DNA from: Thozetella sp. PMI_491
Taxonomy: Eukaryota; Ascomycota; Sordariomycetes; Chaetosphaeriales; Chaetosphaeriaceae
Length of the DNA: 64,000 bases
Direction: 5' to 3'
NCBI GenBank assembly: GCA_021432635.1
Contig: MU270072.1
Coordinates: 62,001 to 126,000, forward strand
A program made the position numbers and the translations under genes. Shown piece by piece: positions 46,430-62,598 of the stretch. Below the pieces are notes generated by a model that saw only the letters and a program-made list of their open reading frames with translations, ran no database searches and had not been told where the DNA came from. How positions within the stretch are numbered: position 1 is the first letter of the stretch; every line of letters starts with the position of its first letter.

Positions 46430-46870
46430 GATTTCCTATTCATAAGTATCGCTCGCGCTGGTTCACACATATGTGACCCATCTGTGCGGCCAGATGCTAG
46501 ACAATGGCGATATCGAATGATGTCCAATGTGAGTACACTTATGTAACCTCAACACCCACCTAGGAAAGTTCCAACAACGAGGGCGCGTTGACGAACTTCT
46601 GTGACATTTCTAGTACTATTGCCATGATCAACAACTCTACAAACGGAAGTCGGGTATCACTCTGGCGCTCATATACAGCGAGTAGTGTTGGCAACTTTCC
46701 AGATCTTGGACCCGTAAGTCTTTGTGATGCTATCAAGGGGATCTCTGGTGCATCCGTAATTCATGGAGCCTTGACCGATCCTTCCGAGCGAGTACAACGG
46801 CGCCGTAATGGGTTACGATAACTCTGGCCTAGTTACTCTGGAAGAAGCGATAGCTGAATTTAGAGGCCAG
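46430..46870 (+). pseudogene. Possible patatin-like phospholipase relic
   Basis: NNEGALTNFCDISSTIAMIN..RVSLWRSYTASSVGNFPDLG..LCDAIKGISGASVIH, followed in another frame by YNGAVMGYDNSGLVTLEEAI, resembles the middle of fungal patatins (FRSY..., IWEAARATSAAP, DGG..YNNP...EA). The catalytic GxSxG and the N-terminus are not visible. The match is weak and made by eye. Confidence 0.3.
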
Positions 46871-48385
46871 TAGCTCAGCTGCCTTCTAACTCTAGGTTCC
46901 GGTGTACGGTACTTTATCCTCAACGAAAATTTGCCCCCGTGTGGGGAATGGAGGCTTCAGACGGGAGCATCTGAGGTAGACGAGGTGTTATACGTACAGC
47001 TTTTAGAGACGCCCGATCCTTATTTTCGTTGAAGTCCTCAACAGCAGCTCCAGAGACCAAATATGCTCCCCGAGGGGGGCGTTGAAAGATTATATTGTAG
47101 CCAATACCAAGCACTACCTGTCGACCGATATAATTTACGACAGGTTAGTGACTCTGGAGGAAATATTGCATCACCACAGTACCAATTGGTATAGTGAAGA
47201 GCATATATCACGCAGACAGTCACCGGAAATCTATGTATGTCATGGAATCTGATTCATTCATTGATTCGATATAGCTCTCGTAGCAGCCGGGAAGCCTGCC
47301 ACATGTTTGTTTCAATTGCGTCCCTTCGAACCTTAGTTAAATATCGACGGGATAGCGAAAGTTACGAGATACTTTCTTGAGGGCTGGCGTATTAAGCTGT
47401 GTGCAGGGCATCAGAGAATGCTCAGCTTAGTGTTTTAATTCCGTAGTGCTATTTCGCTTCACTTGTTGAATAAATACGCACAGCATATGAGCGTGTAGGC
47501 CTTGTATGACCGTCTTTCATCAGATCCATTCAATATAATTCTATCTTGATCCGAGTGATCGATAGCACATTGGCTATGATGGAAAGATTGAGCGAATCGC
47601 AAGGCAAAGTTCCGTGACTAATCATCTGTCCAAGAATCAGGCCGCCTGTGCCGCGCTCTAGCGGCCTAGCTACCCCCAGCCGCGGGTGCCTTCCGCGACA
47701 TCACGACAGGGCGCGAACCAAGCTGCTTCTATTCGGGACCCCACGGAGACAATGTATCGAGAATTTACACGTAATGCATATACCTCTAAGAAAGGATTAT
47801 CAGGAATCGTAAGAGACCCTGTTTGTGCTTAATTACCTATATCGTCGTACATACCTGGCCTCGGCCTTCTTGCTACCTGAAGGGGATAGTCGGTCGATGT
47901 TCATATGGCCGTACGGAGCCACGTAAGAGCCTTTGGGTCTCCGGATTTGGATTTAATGCCGCCTATAAATGACGCAACAAGGAGATCTTGTGGCAGGGCG
48001 CGGGGATGTGCCACTCAACGAGTTATTCGAAGGCCAAGGAGGCCCCTGCGGCGTTAAGCTGCCTGCCTCGCGAGGCAACTTGCCTAGCCACGTCGCCGAG
48101 ATGCGAACATCCAATAGCGACTGCAGGAGAGGCACTAAACGAGGCCCGCTTGCTTGGACGATTATCTCGGCATTTTAGATTACCTGACCCCTCATTTTTC
48201 GATAAAAGCCCTCTCGGAGAGGGCGATGTGAGAGGACCGAGCAGCTTCGCGAGTCAAGCCGGTTGCCTCTTTTCACATAAACTACGAGTGGGACAGAAGA
48301 CACACGATCATAAGTACCCATAATCCTCGACATCCGCGACGATTAGCTTTTCAGTCGGCTAGACAGTTGCAGTAGCCACGAGGTT

Positions 48386-48898
48386 GTGTCTTTGGGAAAG
48401 TTCGTCGATACCCACCTCAAAGAACGCCAGCGGCGCATCCAAGCAAGACCAAACATGGCCTCCCGTGGTTACTCGACAGAAGGGCTGCCCGTCCTGGCTC
48501 TCTCTTCCACAAACGGGACATTTGAAAGGAAGGAGATTCCAGTGCCATTCTTCCCGAATGTGACCGTATTGCGCCGCCAAACCACCGAAGAAAACACTCC
48601 GATGTCCATCAACGGGATATTCGATAGCAAAGTCATGTCTCGGCTGCACGCCGAAATATGGGCAGATCAGAATGGAAAAGTCTGGATACGCGATACCAAA
48701 TCCTCTAACGGGACCTTTGTCAACGGAAGTCGCCTTTCACAGGAAAACCAAGAGTCGGAGCCGCATCCTCTTGAGCTCTATGATCACCTCGAGCTTGGCA
48801 TAGACATTGTCCCTGATGATCAGCCGATGATTGTCCTCCACAAGAAGGTCTCGGCTAGAGTCGAGGGCATCGGGTCCGATCGGGGACATCGGCTTTAA
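48386..48898 (+). CDS. FHA-domain protein, short form
   Basis: 170 residues from the first ATG, or from 48455 (MASRGYSTEG). The FHA domain is well preserved: LPVLALSSTNGTFERKEIPV, FPNVTVLRRQT, FDSKVMSRLHAEIWADQNGK, DTKSSNGTFVNGSRLS and HLELGIDIV. FHA domains bind phosphothreonine. The sequence is closest in feel to the N-terminal FHA of Vps64/Far10/PRO45 (STRIPAK complex), which continues into a coiled coil and a membrane anchor that are absent here. After the TAA the same frame stays open for 62 more codons (QFQASKDSLGEKQDKR, IQMRKVLRRLGLRE), so the stop may be a recent nonsense change. Treat it as either a short paralogue or a decaying duplicate. Confidence 0.65.
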   Translation: MSLGKFVDTHLKERQRRIQARPNMASRGYSTEGLPVLALSSTNGTFERKEIPVPFFPNVTVLRRQTTEENTPMSINGIFDSKVMSRLHAEIWADQNGKVWIRDTKSSNGTFVNGSRLSQENQESEPHPLELYDHLELGIDIVPDDQPMIVLHKKVSARVEGIGSDRGHRL

Positions 48899-50681
48899 TC
48901 AAAGCCAGACAGTCTGCTACTGAATCTTCATCGGGTTCAAGATTTGCCAAGATGCATGGACCAATTCCAGGCCTCCAAAGACAGCCTCGGTGAAAAACAG
49001 GACAAGAGGGCAGGGAGAAGCGGGCTGCGTGCTATTGACAAGATCGGCAACACGCGATACCAGGCTATTCAGATGCGCAAAGTTCTAAGGAGACTGGGCT
49101 TGAGAGAATAAACTAGTTGGATACGAACAAATGCTTAGGAAGTGATGAATATATGCATGGGAATCTGTACGAGACTTTACTCTACACAATGCAAACTCTA
49201 GTAGCATGTTGTCAAGTCAGGGCAGGGATTTGACCGGAGATGTTGCATTGTGCTCCAGCAGGCTAGGAAGGGGTAGATTGCTGTCTCATTGCAGTGTCAA
49301 CTACAACATCACGAGCAAATATCTTAGTATCCTAACTGACGAACTTAGGAAACCTTTTCAAGAGGGAGGTCTATAGCTGGTCACGCCGAAGTAGGCAGTA
49401 ATGCAACAAAGAACGTCAATATCGGTAGGTTATTGCCGGTCTAGTACTATAATGTCAACTATAGATTACATATAAGCGTGTAACGCGCTACTAAGCTGTG
49501 TTTTAGGTGGGAAGTATATTCTGGGGTGGAGGATGAATAGCCTGGTGGTATACCTTGAGACGATCGTTCTAGGTTGGGGAGTTGGGGTACCATAAAGCTG
49601 CTCTGGTATACTAGAGACGGAGAGAGTTAACGGTAGAAGAGTATGAGGCGTGTGTGCGACGGATTGGCCTCTATATACCGTGCTTGTAACATCTCCCAAG
49701 TTCGAGGCTACTTGCAACGGCTACGCGAGAACCTTCGCCCCCACGCCGATCGTGCTAGTTAATAGGGGGTTCACCTCGATATCAGGCGTCGACCAACACA
49801 CTTTTCACATCGGAGGTCTGAAGGCTGGGAAGTCCGCAGCCGACTTCAGCGACTCGACAGCCATAACCATCCGTGGTCGAGTGAATGGTTACATTGGACA
49901 TCAGGCTCGGCCAACTACTATATTTGGCGCCCCCCAAGAAGCCGCCACAACCACTCAGAGCACAACTGTTAGCAGCTGAGAACGTATGGACCGTTGTATC
50001 CTCGCGTTAGTGTGGTCGTTACCACCAGCTAGTTGTAGACACATAACAACCTGTATCAGATGCGGCGTGTAGCATCCCAGAGATGGGCAAAAGGTTGAAG
50101 CACGGCGCTCTAGTTAATGCATCTCCTGGCAGGGTACTTGGGATCCAGTGATGCCCTTTTACTTACCGCGTTTATGGTACAGGTAGTTTAGAAGTTTGCG
50201 ACATTGATATCTAGATATCGAATGTGTCTTGGGCGCCTAGTATTTTGGAGGTAATCAGCCGGCGTCTCGAGAGTGAGATGTTAGACCGGCAAAACATCGA
50301 GAAAAATAGAGCTGAGTCATCTAGATGCATGCGACTAGATTCATTTGGCTTAGCACGGGGCAGTGAGGAGGAGGTGGGCTGTGCGCCGGGACGGTCCAAC
50401 CTCCGCGTGTCACCTTCTTGTGCCCCTTTTCAGCTGATGCTCGCAGCAGGTCACTTGACTGTGTTGCTTGCTTATGCTTACGCGACGGAATGGGCTAGAA
50501 CAGCCCTACACGTGCGCGCTACTAGACTCCTGCAGCCCGATTTTCCGCGGCTGGACCGGGGCTTTTGCTCGCGTCCTTGGCAATGACTTCCATGCCAACC
50601 TCTACTACCCAATCGTGAGCCGCTTCTCGGTCGGAAACGCTCTAGTTTTGTGCGCAGGTAGGCCACATAGCTCAAGTCACT
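48899..50681. other. Intergenic region
   Basis: About 1.8 kb. The first 190 bp are an open continuation of the FHA frame. ORFs at 49650-49979 and 50224-50586 lack motifs and are not supported. Confidence 0.45.
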
Positions 50682-51757
50682 ATGGAGCACGCGAGTCGTC
50701 TTGCAGACGATTTCCGAGGCATGCATCTTCACGATGACCGGAGGAGGCATGAGGGACATTCGCGTCAGCACGGGCCCTTCCAGAGTCATGTTGAGCGTAC
50801 GGCTAACCTCCAACCCCAGCACGACGTCGACAAGACTACTCACCAGAGCCAAGGAGATCTTATGAAAGAGATCGCTCTCGGTCGGATCTTCGGAAGTCGT
50901 TGGAACGAGATCGCTCCCGGCCAGATTCTCGAAGGTCTCACGAGCGAGATCGCTACGGGCTAGACTCTCGGGAGTCTTATTCGCGGGAGCGATCTCGGCC
51001 GGATTCTCAGAGGTCCTACGAAAAAGAGCTGCGTCGGCCGGACTTTCATCGCGGCCCCGCCTCTTACCGTTCGGAACGAAGTTCTCCTCTGCCGGCGGAC
51101 CGGGCCTACCGATCGCAGCAACCGCGGCCAGTGCCAGTGTACTCACCGCCAGCAGATAAGCCGCCCATACCCGCCGGGTGGACTCCAGAATGGGACGATC
51201 GATATCAACGCTGGTATTACGTCCATGAGGCTTCCGGACGATCCCAGTGGGTGGCTCCCGGTTACACCCCTTCTCCCCGGCTCATAGCGGACTCCGGGGT
51301 AGCATATCCCAGCCATACCCGGCCGCCACGGGGGAAGAACAGGTCGTCACGGGAGAAGAAGCATGGTCTCGGGGGTGTTCTGCTCGGGGTCGTGGGAGGC
51401 CTGGCCGCGGTGGCTGTTGGTGGTGCCCTCCTCCACGAGCTAGGTGTGTACTTGTTATACGGGCGTCGCCTGAACCGCATAGCACGAAGCAGATTGAGTT
51501 CTGTAGAATCGCGGAGACTGATCTGGATATTATACTAACCCAAGTTTATAGACAACCGCGGTCGCCGATCTGCTCCGCCGCGGTCTCCTGGCCGCAGCCG
51601 CGGACATGATCGGTACTACTCCGATCGCGAACCGGTCTCGAATAGCGATCGCGAATCGGTAGAAGATGTTCGCGAGGAGCGTGTGAGAAGGAGGAGGCAT
51701 CGTGACGAGTCTTTATCGAGCGGCGAGGACTCAAGGGCGGATAGGAGGAGAAGGTAG
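50682..51757 (+). CDS. WW-domain protein with RS-like repeats and glycine-rich segment (5' end unresolved)
   Basis: The supported part runs from about 50830 to 51443 and, after an intron, from 51552 to 51757 (DNRGRRSAPPRSPGRSRG to TAG). It has five 13-residue Arg/Ser/Asp repeats (ERDRSRPDSRRSH and variants), then one WW domain (IPAGWTPEWDDRYQRWYYVH..RSQWVAPG, two Trp plus YY). A hydrophobic glycine-rich stretch GLGGVLLGVVGGLAAVAVGG and a basic/acidic low-complexity tail follow. WW domains bind proline-rich ligands. The repeat frame has no ATG and meets a stop upstream. The ATG at 50682 (MEHASRLADDF) is in another frame, so either an intron near 50800 or a frameshift joins them. The start given is tentative. 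Confidence 0.6.
50864..51058 (+). repeat. Five tandem 39-bp (13-residue) repeats
   Basis: Consecutive units read ERDRSRSDLRKSL, ERDRSRPDSRRSH, ERDRYGLDSRESY, SRERSRPDSQRSY and EKELRRPDFHRG (the last degenerate). The DNA period is 39 bp, around GAGATCGCTCCCGGCCAGAT-like cores. Confidence 0.85.
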
Positions 51758-52299
51758 GACCATGATGATAAACAGGATTAGCAAGTGAAAGCCAGCTCAA
51801 GTGGGCTAGATCTAGGTGGTATGGAGTAAAGCGCTTACGAGCCAGCAGCCGTATGCTGTAGCGTGAGGGTGCTTTTTAAGCCAATTACGAGAAGATATAG
51901 CATAGCGAATCGTTTTATTTTTTAATTTCTAATTAATCAAGCGCATAGTTTAAATGTAGAAAACTGCTTGCGAGCCTTTTGCCGCTCAGAACAAATATCG
52001 CTCTGAATTTTGTTAGTCGTTATATCTTGGCATTCCCCCCCCCCCAGCGGTAATGTCAAAACTCTAACCCCTGGGGAGAGGCGACTTCCCCAAATCTCTT
52101 CCCACTAAATACCCCACTAAAATGTGAGCCAGATGCGGGGTTGGAGCTACTGTTTGCCGCTAGCTGCTTCTCATAAGCTAGACAACCCCGACCCCTCGTA
52201 GGCGTCCAGGGACTTTGGGTTCCTCTCCTGGAACACCTTCGAGGGGTGAAAATCGTTGCTTCAGTCGCAACCTTATATAAGCACGAAGAGGGAGGGGAA
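51758..52299. other. Intergenic region
   Basis: This is the 3' flank of the WW gene and the promoter of the zinc-cluster factor. An AT-rich stretch (51895-51960) and a C homopolymer (about 52034-52045) are visible. A TATATAA box lies at about 52273-52279, about 20 bp before the factor's ATG. Confidence 0.5.
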
Positions 52300-54748
52300 A
52301 TGGACAGTGCCAAGCGGTCTCGTCGTGGTGAGTATGCAGCCTTTTGAGAACATGATTCCCAAGGTCGCCTCCCTGACACGATTTGCAGGATGTGTGATTT
52401 GCAAGGCTAGAAAGGTCAAGTGCGATGAAACTCCTTCGGGCTGTGTGAAGTGCCAGAAGCTGGGTCTACAGTGCCCAGGACTCAACCTACAGCAGACCTT
52501 AACCCAGAGTGAGATTGATCGCATCGTTCATCGGGCTTACCAAGAAGCTGGCCGCGCAAAACGTCCTACGCATGGGTCATGCCACCACTGTCGTGCAGCG
52601 AAAGCGCGCTGCTCCCAGACCAAGCCATCGTGTGCGAGATGTCAACAGAAGAACCTCCACTGTGCCTACCGTGGAGAGTCGCCCTTGCGGCCCTCGGGCT
52701 CGGCTGCTCTCCGTCAGATGTCGCCAGTTTCTGACTCACCTGCCCAGAGCCCAATATCTTCCCGATCCGTTGCCACGTTCAGTCCACTTTCTCCTACCGG
52801 CCTGTTGGAACCCTCTCGTACCAATCCAGACGATGGACTATGGTTGTTCAGCAATAGTATTCCGACAGAGTCGGGCAGGTTGCGAGAAGTAGCGCGGTGT
52901 TACTTTGAGAGGGTGCATGCCGTCCACTGCTTCAACTTCCTGCATCGCCCGTCCTTTACAAAGGCATTGGACACAGGGAATGTGCGGAGGACCTATGGCG
53001 CAGCTCTTCTCCACATAATATGTGCCTTTGGTGCAATGTTCGTATTATCTATGGTTCTGCTAATAAACGGGATATTTGGAAGCTGATGGCTGCGTAGATT
53101 TCTTGCTGAGGAGAGGGGTCTCGAGATTCCTCCGAGGGGCCTCCCTGGCAGAGCGTGGGCCTCCAAGACCCAGACCATCCTGTTCCAGGACCCCGGTCAC
53201 ATCAGCATCCATAGTCTGATGGCTACTGTACTCCTATGGGAGTATCAATGCAGATACGGGTCGAGCACTGCGGCCATGATGATCTCCTCGTGCTGTGCAA
53301 GGGCCGCACAGCTCCTTCGATTGGATGTAGATCAAACTCCGGATTCTCTCTCGAATGACTCACCCCAGTGCATTACCATAATAGAGTCTCGGAGACGTCT
53401 TTTCTGGGCATGTTGGCGCATGGACAGCATTATAGCCGCCGGTGTAGACCGCTACATGGCACTTTCTCGCAGTATCCCAGATGTCCCTCTTCCTTGCCGA
53501 GAGAGCGATTTCATATATCAGCTTGGAAGCCCAACAGAAAAACTTGTCCCTGATGGGTCTTGGTCTGCGTCTTCAACCGGCGCCGTAACTAACGTCTTTT
53601 ACCAACCAGACCTAGAAGCGTCATACATCCGCATCCTTTACTTGCGCAGTCTCACCCTTCGGTGCATACGGGACGCGAGTCCGTCTCCTTTGCCATGGGA
53701 GCCAGGCTCTGCTTTTCGTCGATTGACCGAGCAGTTCAAACAATGGGAAAACGACCTCCCTCGTCACTTGCAGCCTACAGAGCAGAATGCTTATATCCAT
53801 CGCGATCAGCGTAGACTAGCCATGTGGCTTGCTCTTCACGTCATCTATCACGTCTGCCACAGTGACTTATTCCGAGTCATGCTCCCTGGCTACCACTTCC
53901 CGATTAATCAGGTGCTGGGCAGCCACGCACCCGCGGAGTTTGTTGCCTTTTCCCACAACGAATGTCGCGTACACGCCGGGCGCATCAGCGATCTCCTAGC
54001 ATTGGGTCACCGTCTCGGCGGACCAGCAGCTTTTGACGACAGCATGTGCGTGGCCGCCGCGTATGAATCCACACGTATTCAGACGGCCATGAACAAACTA
54101 CTACAGCCGGGAGACGAGGACCGCAACCTAAGTCTACTAGCCAAGAATATTTACACCAACCTCACAGTTTTGGATATCACACTTGTTAATCCTCATCGGC
54201 GAGAGAAGTGTTTCCGGCCATTGATTGCGGAAATGCGATCCTGCGGGCTGGAAGACGAAGCTTCGCTCTGGGAAGAGAGGTGCTTTGGGAAATACCGTAC
54301 CAGAGTTGCACTACGCGGTTCGCTACAGGTAGACAGCGACGAAGTATTTGAACCAGAAGAGGGAGCCGACCTCCAGGAAGGACAACACCCATTTGCCTAT
54401 GCATTCCCACTAGCATCTTTCCGTGTTGCATGGAATGATGTCTCCGCCGCCCGTCGTAAGCGAAAGAGACCCAACGCACGACCAGGCGGAGAGGTGGAAA
54501 GGCGAGAGGGCGAGTCTACTCAGAACAACGGAAGTGAGGACGCCGAGGAGGAGGACGATGATGAAGGCGCGGAGCTTCTTCACGAATTTGCAGTGACAAA
54601 TCAATCTAAAGGGGACACGGATGAACTTCAGGAGGTCGAAGCGGAGGATTATGCTGCTTTTGGCGAAGCTGAGGCTCCTCCTGGGGCTAACCTTGAGGTC
54701 TGGGACCCGTTTGCTCCTTGGGCATTTGACGAATTCCGTCTCTTATAA
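52300..54748 (+). CDS. Transcription factor with two Zn2Cys6 clusters
   Basis: Three exons (52300-52327, 52389-53037, 53098-54748) total 2328 nt and encode 775 residues. The first tiny exon gives MDSAKRSRR, joined to GCVICKARKVKCDETPSGC-VKCQKLGLQC, a zinc cluster with Cys spacing 2-6-6-2-6. About 40 residues later a second cluster, SCHHCRAAKARCSQTKPSC-ARCQQKNLHC, has the same spacing. The rest is a fungal-specific regulator body: FLAEERGLEI, HSLMATVLLWEYQCRYGSS, ESRRRLFWACWRMDSIIAAG. It ends in an acidic low-complexity tail (NGSEDAEEEDDDEGAE) that could activate transcription. Most family members have a single cluster. It sits 5' of three sulfatases and a transporter and is the obvious candidate regulator. 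Confidence 0.92.
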
Positions 54749-55117
54749 ATATTAATGCTTTAAAATTTTCATATGAAAGAGCTGCCAGCCGATAGCCAAA
54801 TCTACTGCCTAGCTGTAAAGGCGTTTGCCCCGGCGGTCAGGAGAGTGAGATTAACGATCGCCTCTCTAATGTTAGAGAGTATTTAGAGGTTTACCTTAAA
54901 ACTATCTAGAAGTCAAAAATAAATAATAATAAAAGAGCACAGTACAGTTGGATTGCTGGATAGGGGGGACGGCGCGGAGCAAGTAATGCTATACCTCTTC
55001 TTCTTTAGTGACGAGATTTACTAGGCATTTAAAGCTGTGGGATGTCATTACTGCAACTTAATTGTCCATTTCGCCACCTGGAACTCAGATCGGCCTATTC
55101 GGAAAGTAGAAAGTACG
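54749..55117. other. Intergenic region
   Basis: 370 bp between the convergent ends of the transcription factor and sulfatase 1. AT-rich, nothing else seen. Confidence 0.5.
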
Positions 55118-57044
55118 TCAAGTCCACAGAGCCCATTCCGGATCTCCACCATCTGCGCGTGTTTCGAGCCGGCTACCCGCCCAGTCGCCATACTGGGGCC
55201 CTTCCTCTGAAACAATATACCCAGCCTGGCAGCTGGTGAAGGAAACGCGAGGCACCGAGCCGAAGAATGTGTCATACTTTTGTACTAGGGCGTCATGGAG
55301 CGACTTGACGTTCTGCCCTGGCATCAACGTCTCCCATGGATGGCGGCACGACTCGCCCTTGCATGACTTGAGCAAGAAGAGCAGAGCATCTAGACGCGAG
55401 GCAAGTTGGTATACGGAGACGCCGAAGGAGGTCAATGACTCCCTGGAAGAGCACGATTGATTGTTGAACCCATCGACGAAAAGGTTACGCATTTGGAAAG
55501 TATCAGTCTAGATAGGGGTCAATGTTGAGACCTGGCACAGTAGTGGCGATTTGAGAAGACTCACGGTCATGTCGTACAGTTCGTGCTCATTTGTGCACCA
55601 GACGGAATAGTAAAGATTGTAATCCTTGCCTATTAGACGAATAGACTTGTATGTGTTGTTGATTGCGCCGGTTGCTTTGTACGCGTTAGATAGGTATGAA
55701 GCTTCAAATTCCCTTTGTCAGGTTCTTAGAAACTCACAGGCGCCTTGCTCCGCTGGAGCTTTCAGTCTCCACATCTCGATGCTAGCATGCTCGATCTTGC
55801 TCTGCTGATCTTGTTCCTGCAGAGGAATTGCTTGGCCGTCGAAATCCTCCCGCATGGATATACCGGCCAAACTTAAGAAGGTCGGAGCAAAGTCGACATG
55901 GGCGCTCACGGCGTTGGAAACTTTGCCCTTCGCAATGCCAGGTCCTCGCACAAGAAGTGGAACGTTGACGTCCTCCTCATAGCCGCATGTCTTTCCCGGA
56001 GCGAGTCGGTGCTGGCTGAGGTGGAACCCGTTATCGGAGCTAAAAAAGATGTAGGTGTTCTCTAGCACAGACTTGGGGTAGCTGTTTTCCAGTCGATCGA
56101 ATAGTGCACCGATATTTTCGTCGACAGCTTGCAGACATCGGAGTCTGTTGCGATACCACAGATCGTTGAATGCGATGCCCGTGTCATTGAGCTTTGCGAG
56201 TGCTTTTACCCAGCTCGCACCGGAAGGCTGTCAAAAGTTTAGCAAGTCACATTTTGTTCTGCTCACCAAGCATTCATACCACGTCGGGATTGAAGTTTGC
56301 ATTTCGGGGCACAACCGAGTTGTTGAAGAGGCCAAGGTGCCTGGGAGCTGGAATTGGCATTGTTCCTTCCGGTCCGCCATTTGCATGAGGCGCGATGGGG
56401 GCGATGGTGAGAAAGAAGGGAGATCCTGCTGAGACTGCATCGTCTAGAAACGCGAAGGATTTCTCAAATACAAGGTCGGTTGAATAGCTTCCGTTATAGA
56501 TGACAGGCGTGCCCCGGTTGCGCACAAAGCCAGGAGACCAGTACTGATAAGTATAAGGATCCAGGAGGAATTCGGAGCCGGTCCATCCATTTGCGTAAGG
56601 GGCATTATAGTTGTCCGTTGTATGAGAGTTGAACAGTTTCCCGATATAATATGTATTGTATCCAGCTGACTGAAGCCAGAGCGGCAAGTAGTCATCATTG
56701 AATCCCTGGTCAACAAACTTGGGATACCCGCCGTAAGGAGGGGCTAAATCTGTCACGTTGGTGTTATGAGCCTGTCTTCCGGTCCAGATGACAGCTCTAG
56801 CTGGACAGCACAAAGACACGGTGCAGTAATGGCGTGGATAGCTAGTTCCCTCGTCTGCAATAGTTCGTTTCAGGATTGGCATGTGGTCAAGGCTGTCCAT
56901 TCTCATATCCTGGTCGTCAGTCAGGATAAAGATAATGTTGGGCTTAACTTGGTCCCTTATCTCTGGACCTGCATTCTCAAAAGAAGAGGCCCTGGAGCCC
57001 AAAACTGAGCCATAGAGGCAAACCCAAAAGATTTCTAAACGCAT
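55118..57044 (-). CDS. Secreted arylsulfatase (Neurospora ars-1 type)
   Basis: Four exons (57044-56280, 56227-55738, 55701-55565, 55507-55118) total 1782 nt and encode 593 residues with signal peptide MRLEIFWVCLYGSVLGSRA. Type I sulfatase features are the metal site IIFILTDDQDMRMDSLDHMP, the formylglycine motif C-x-P-x-R in SLCCPARAVIWTGRQAHNTN, YYIGKLFN, APIAPHANGG and FFSSDNGFHLSQHRLAPGK. The C-terminal part carries HELYDMTTDTFQMRNL, the subdomain of this group. N-glycosylation sites fit secretion. It hydrolyses sulfate esters outside the cell or in the wall. Fungal ars genes are classically induced by sulfur starvation, but the motif at 57526 suggests local control too. It is first of three sulfatases in a row, all on the minus strand. 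Confidence 0.93.
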
Positions 57045-57758
57045 TGTGGATCGACGAGCCTTTAGATGCAGAATTTCCGCTGACTCGTTGCTCTGCTAAG
57101 ATTTCCATCCAAACTAGCATTGAGGAGAATAGCCGTCTCTTTAAATATATGCTAGACTCTGCTTCGATCGCGATTGTATCTACCAAGAGGTGTATCTTCT
57201 TGCCCCGGACGTCGCTTCAGAGGTGGATTTCTGTCATGGATTCCCCGCTGCCTGCACAAAAAGCTAGGAATTGTTCGTCCCAGGGAAAGGTAATCGGAAA
57301 TGGCGTTCGCACCTATTGGTAGAGATCCTCCAAAGTCGGGTGCTATTGGCTTGGATCATCGTCATCCCCCGTGCCGCCAGCCGATCCTAGCTACAATCTC
57401 CGCAAAGTAGAAGTCCCGGATTTCGTTAAGCCTGGCCTGGGTGGAGAAGAGGGGCCGTGGCCTGCGCTAGTTAGCAATTACTACCCCACAAGACGCCCCG
57501 TCAGGGGTTTCGTGCCATTGAAGTCCGGAGTTCGGCAACCTGCATCGCGTCTCGGGTAACCCCCGCATTCCCCCATGGGTCTAAGAAATCACGAAAGAAC
57601 AGAAAGAGAGAGAACTAGGTTAAGAGGTGAAAAAATGGGGAGGAAAGGAAATTAGAGGCCGCAGTAGAATCGGGAAATATAGGATAAGATGTTAGGTGTA
57701 TGCCGATAGAGGCTCACAGGTCGACGTCTACTCGCTACATATCTAGTTCGAGAATACA
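57045..57758. other. Promoter of sulfatase 1
   Basis: 700 bp between sulfatase 1 (leftward) and the stop of sulfatase 2. It contains CGGAGTTCGG at 57526-57535, TTCGGCAACCT at 57531-57541 and CTCGGGTAAC at 57551-57560, words that recur upstream of sulfatase 3. Confidence 0.55.
57526..57560. promoter_or_regulatory. Shared cluster motif, copy 1 (CGG-N4-CGG)
   Basis: CGGAGTTCGG (57526-57535) overlaps TTCGGCAACCT (57531-57541), and CTCGGGTAAC follows at 57551-57560. The two flanking words recur identically at 62236-62246 and 62259-62267 (CTCGGGTAAC starts 62258 or 62259). CGG triplets are the usual half-sites of Zn2Cys6 factors. Confidence 0.55.

Positions 57759-62598
<4,840 letters not shown>

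Larger units (their letters stand above)
45116..48385. other. Gene-poor region with relics
   Basis: About 3.3 kb without an intact gene. It contains copy B of the diverged repeat (45490-45650), a longer related open stretch on the minus strand up to 45925, and a possible patatin-like relic at 46430-46870. From 46900 to 48380 I see nothing recognisable. Confidence 0.5.

Noticed and set aside
49650-50586. ORFs at 49650-49979 and 50224-50586
   Set aside because: No motifs, unusual composition and no plausible start context or splicing to the WW-domain exons.
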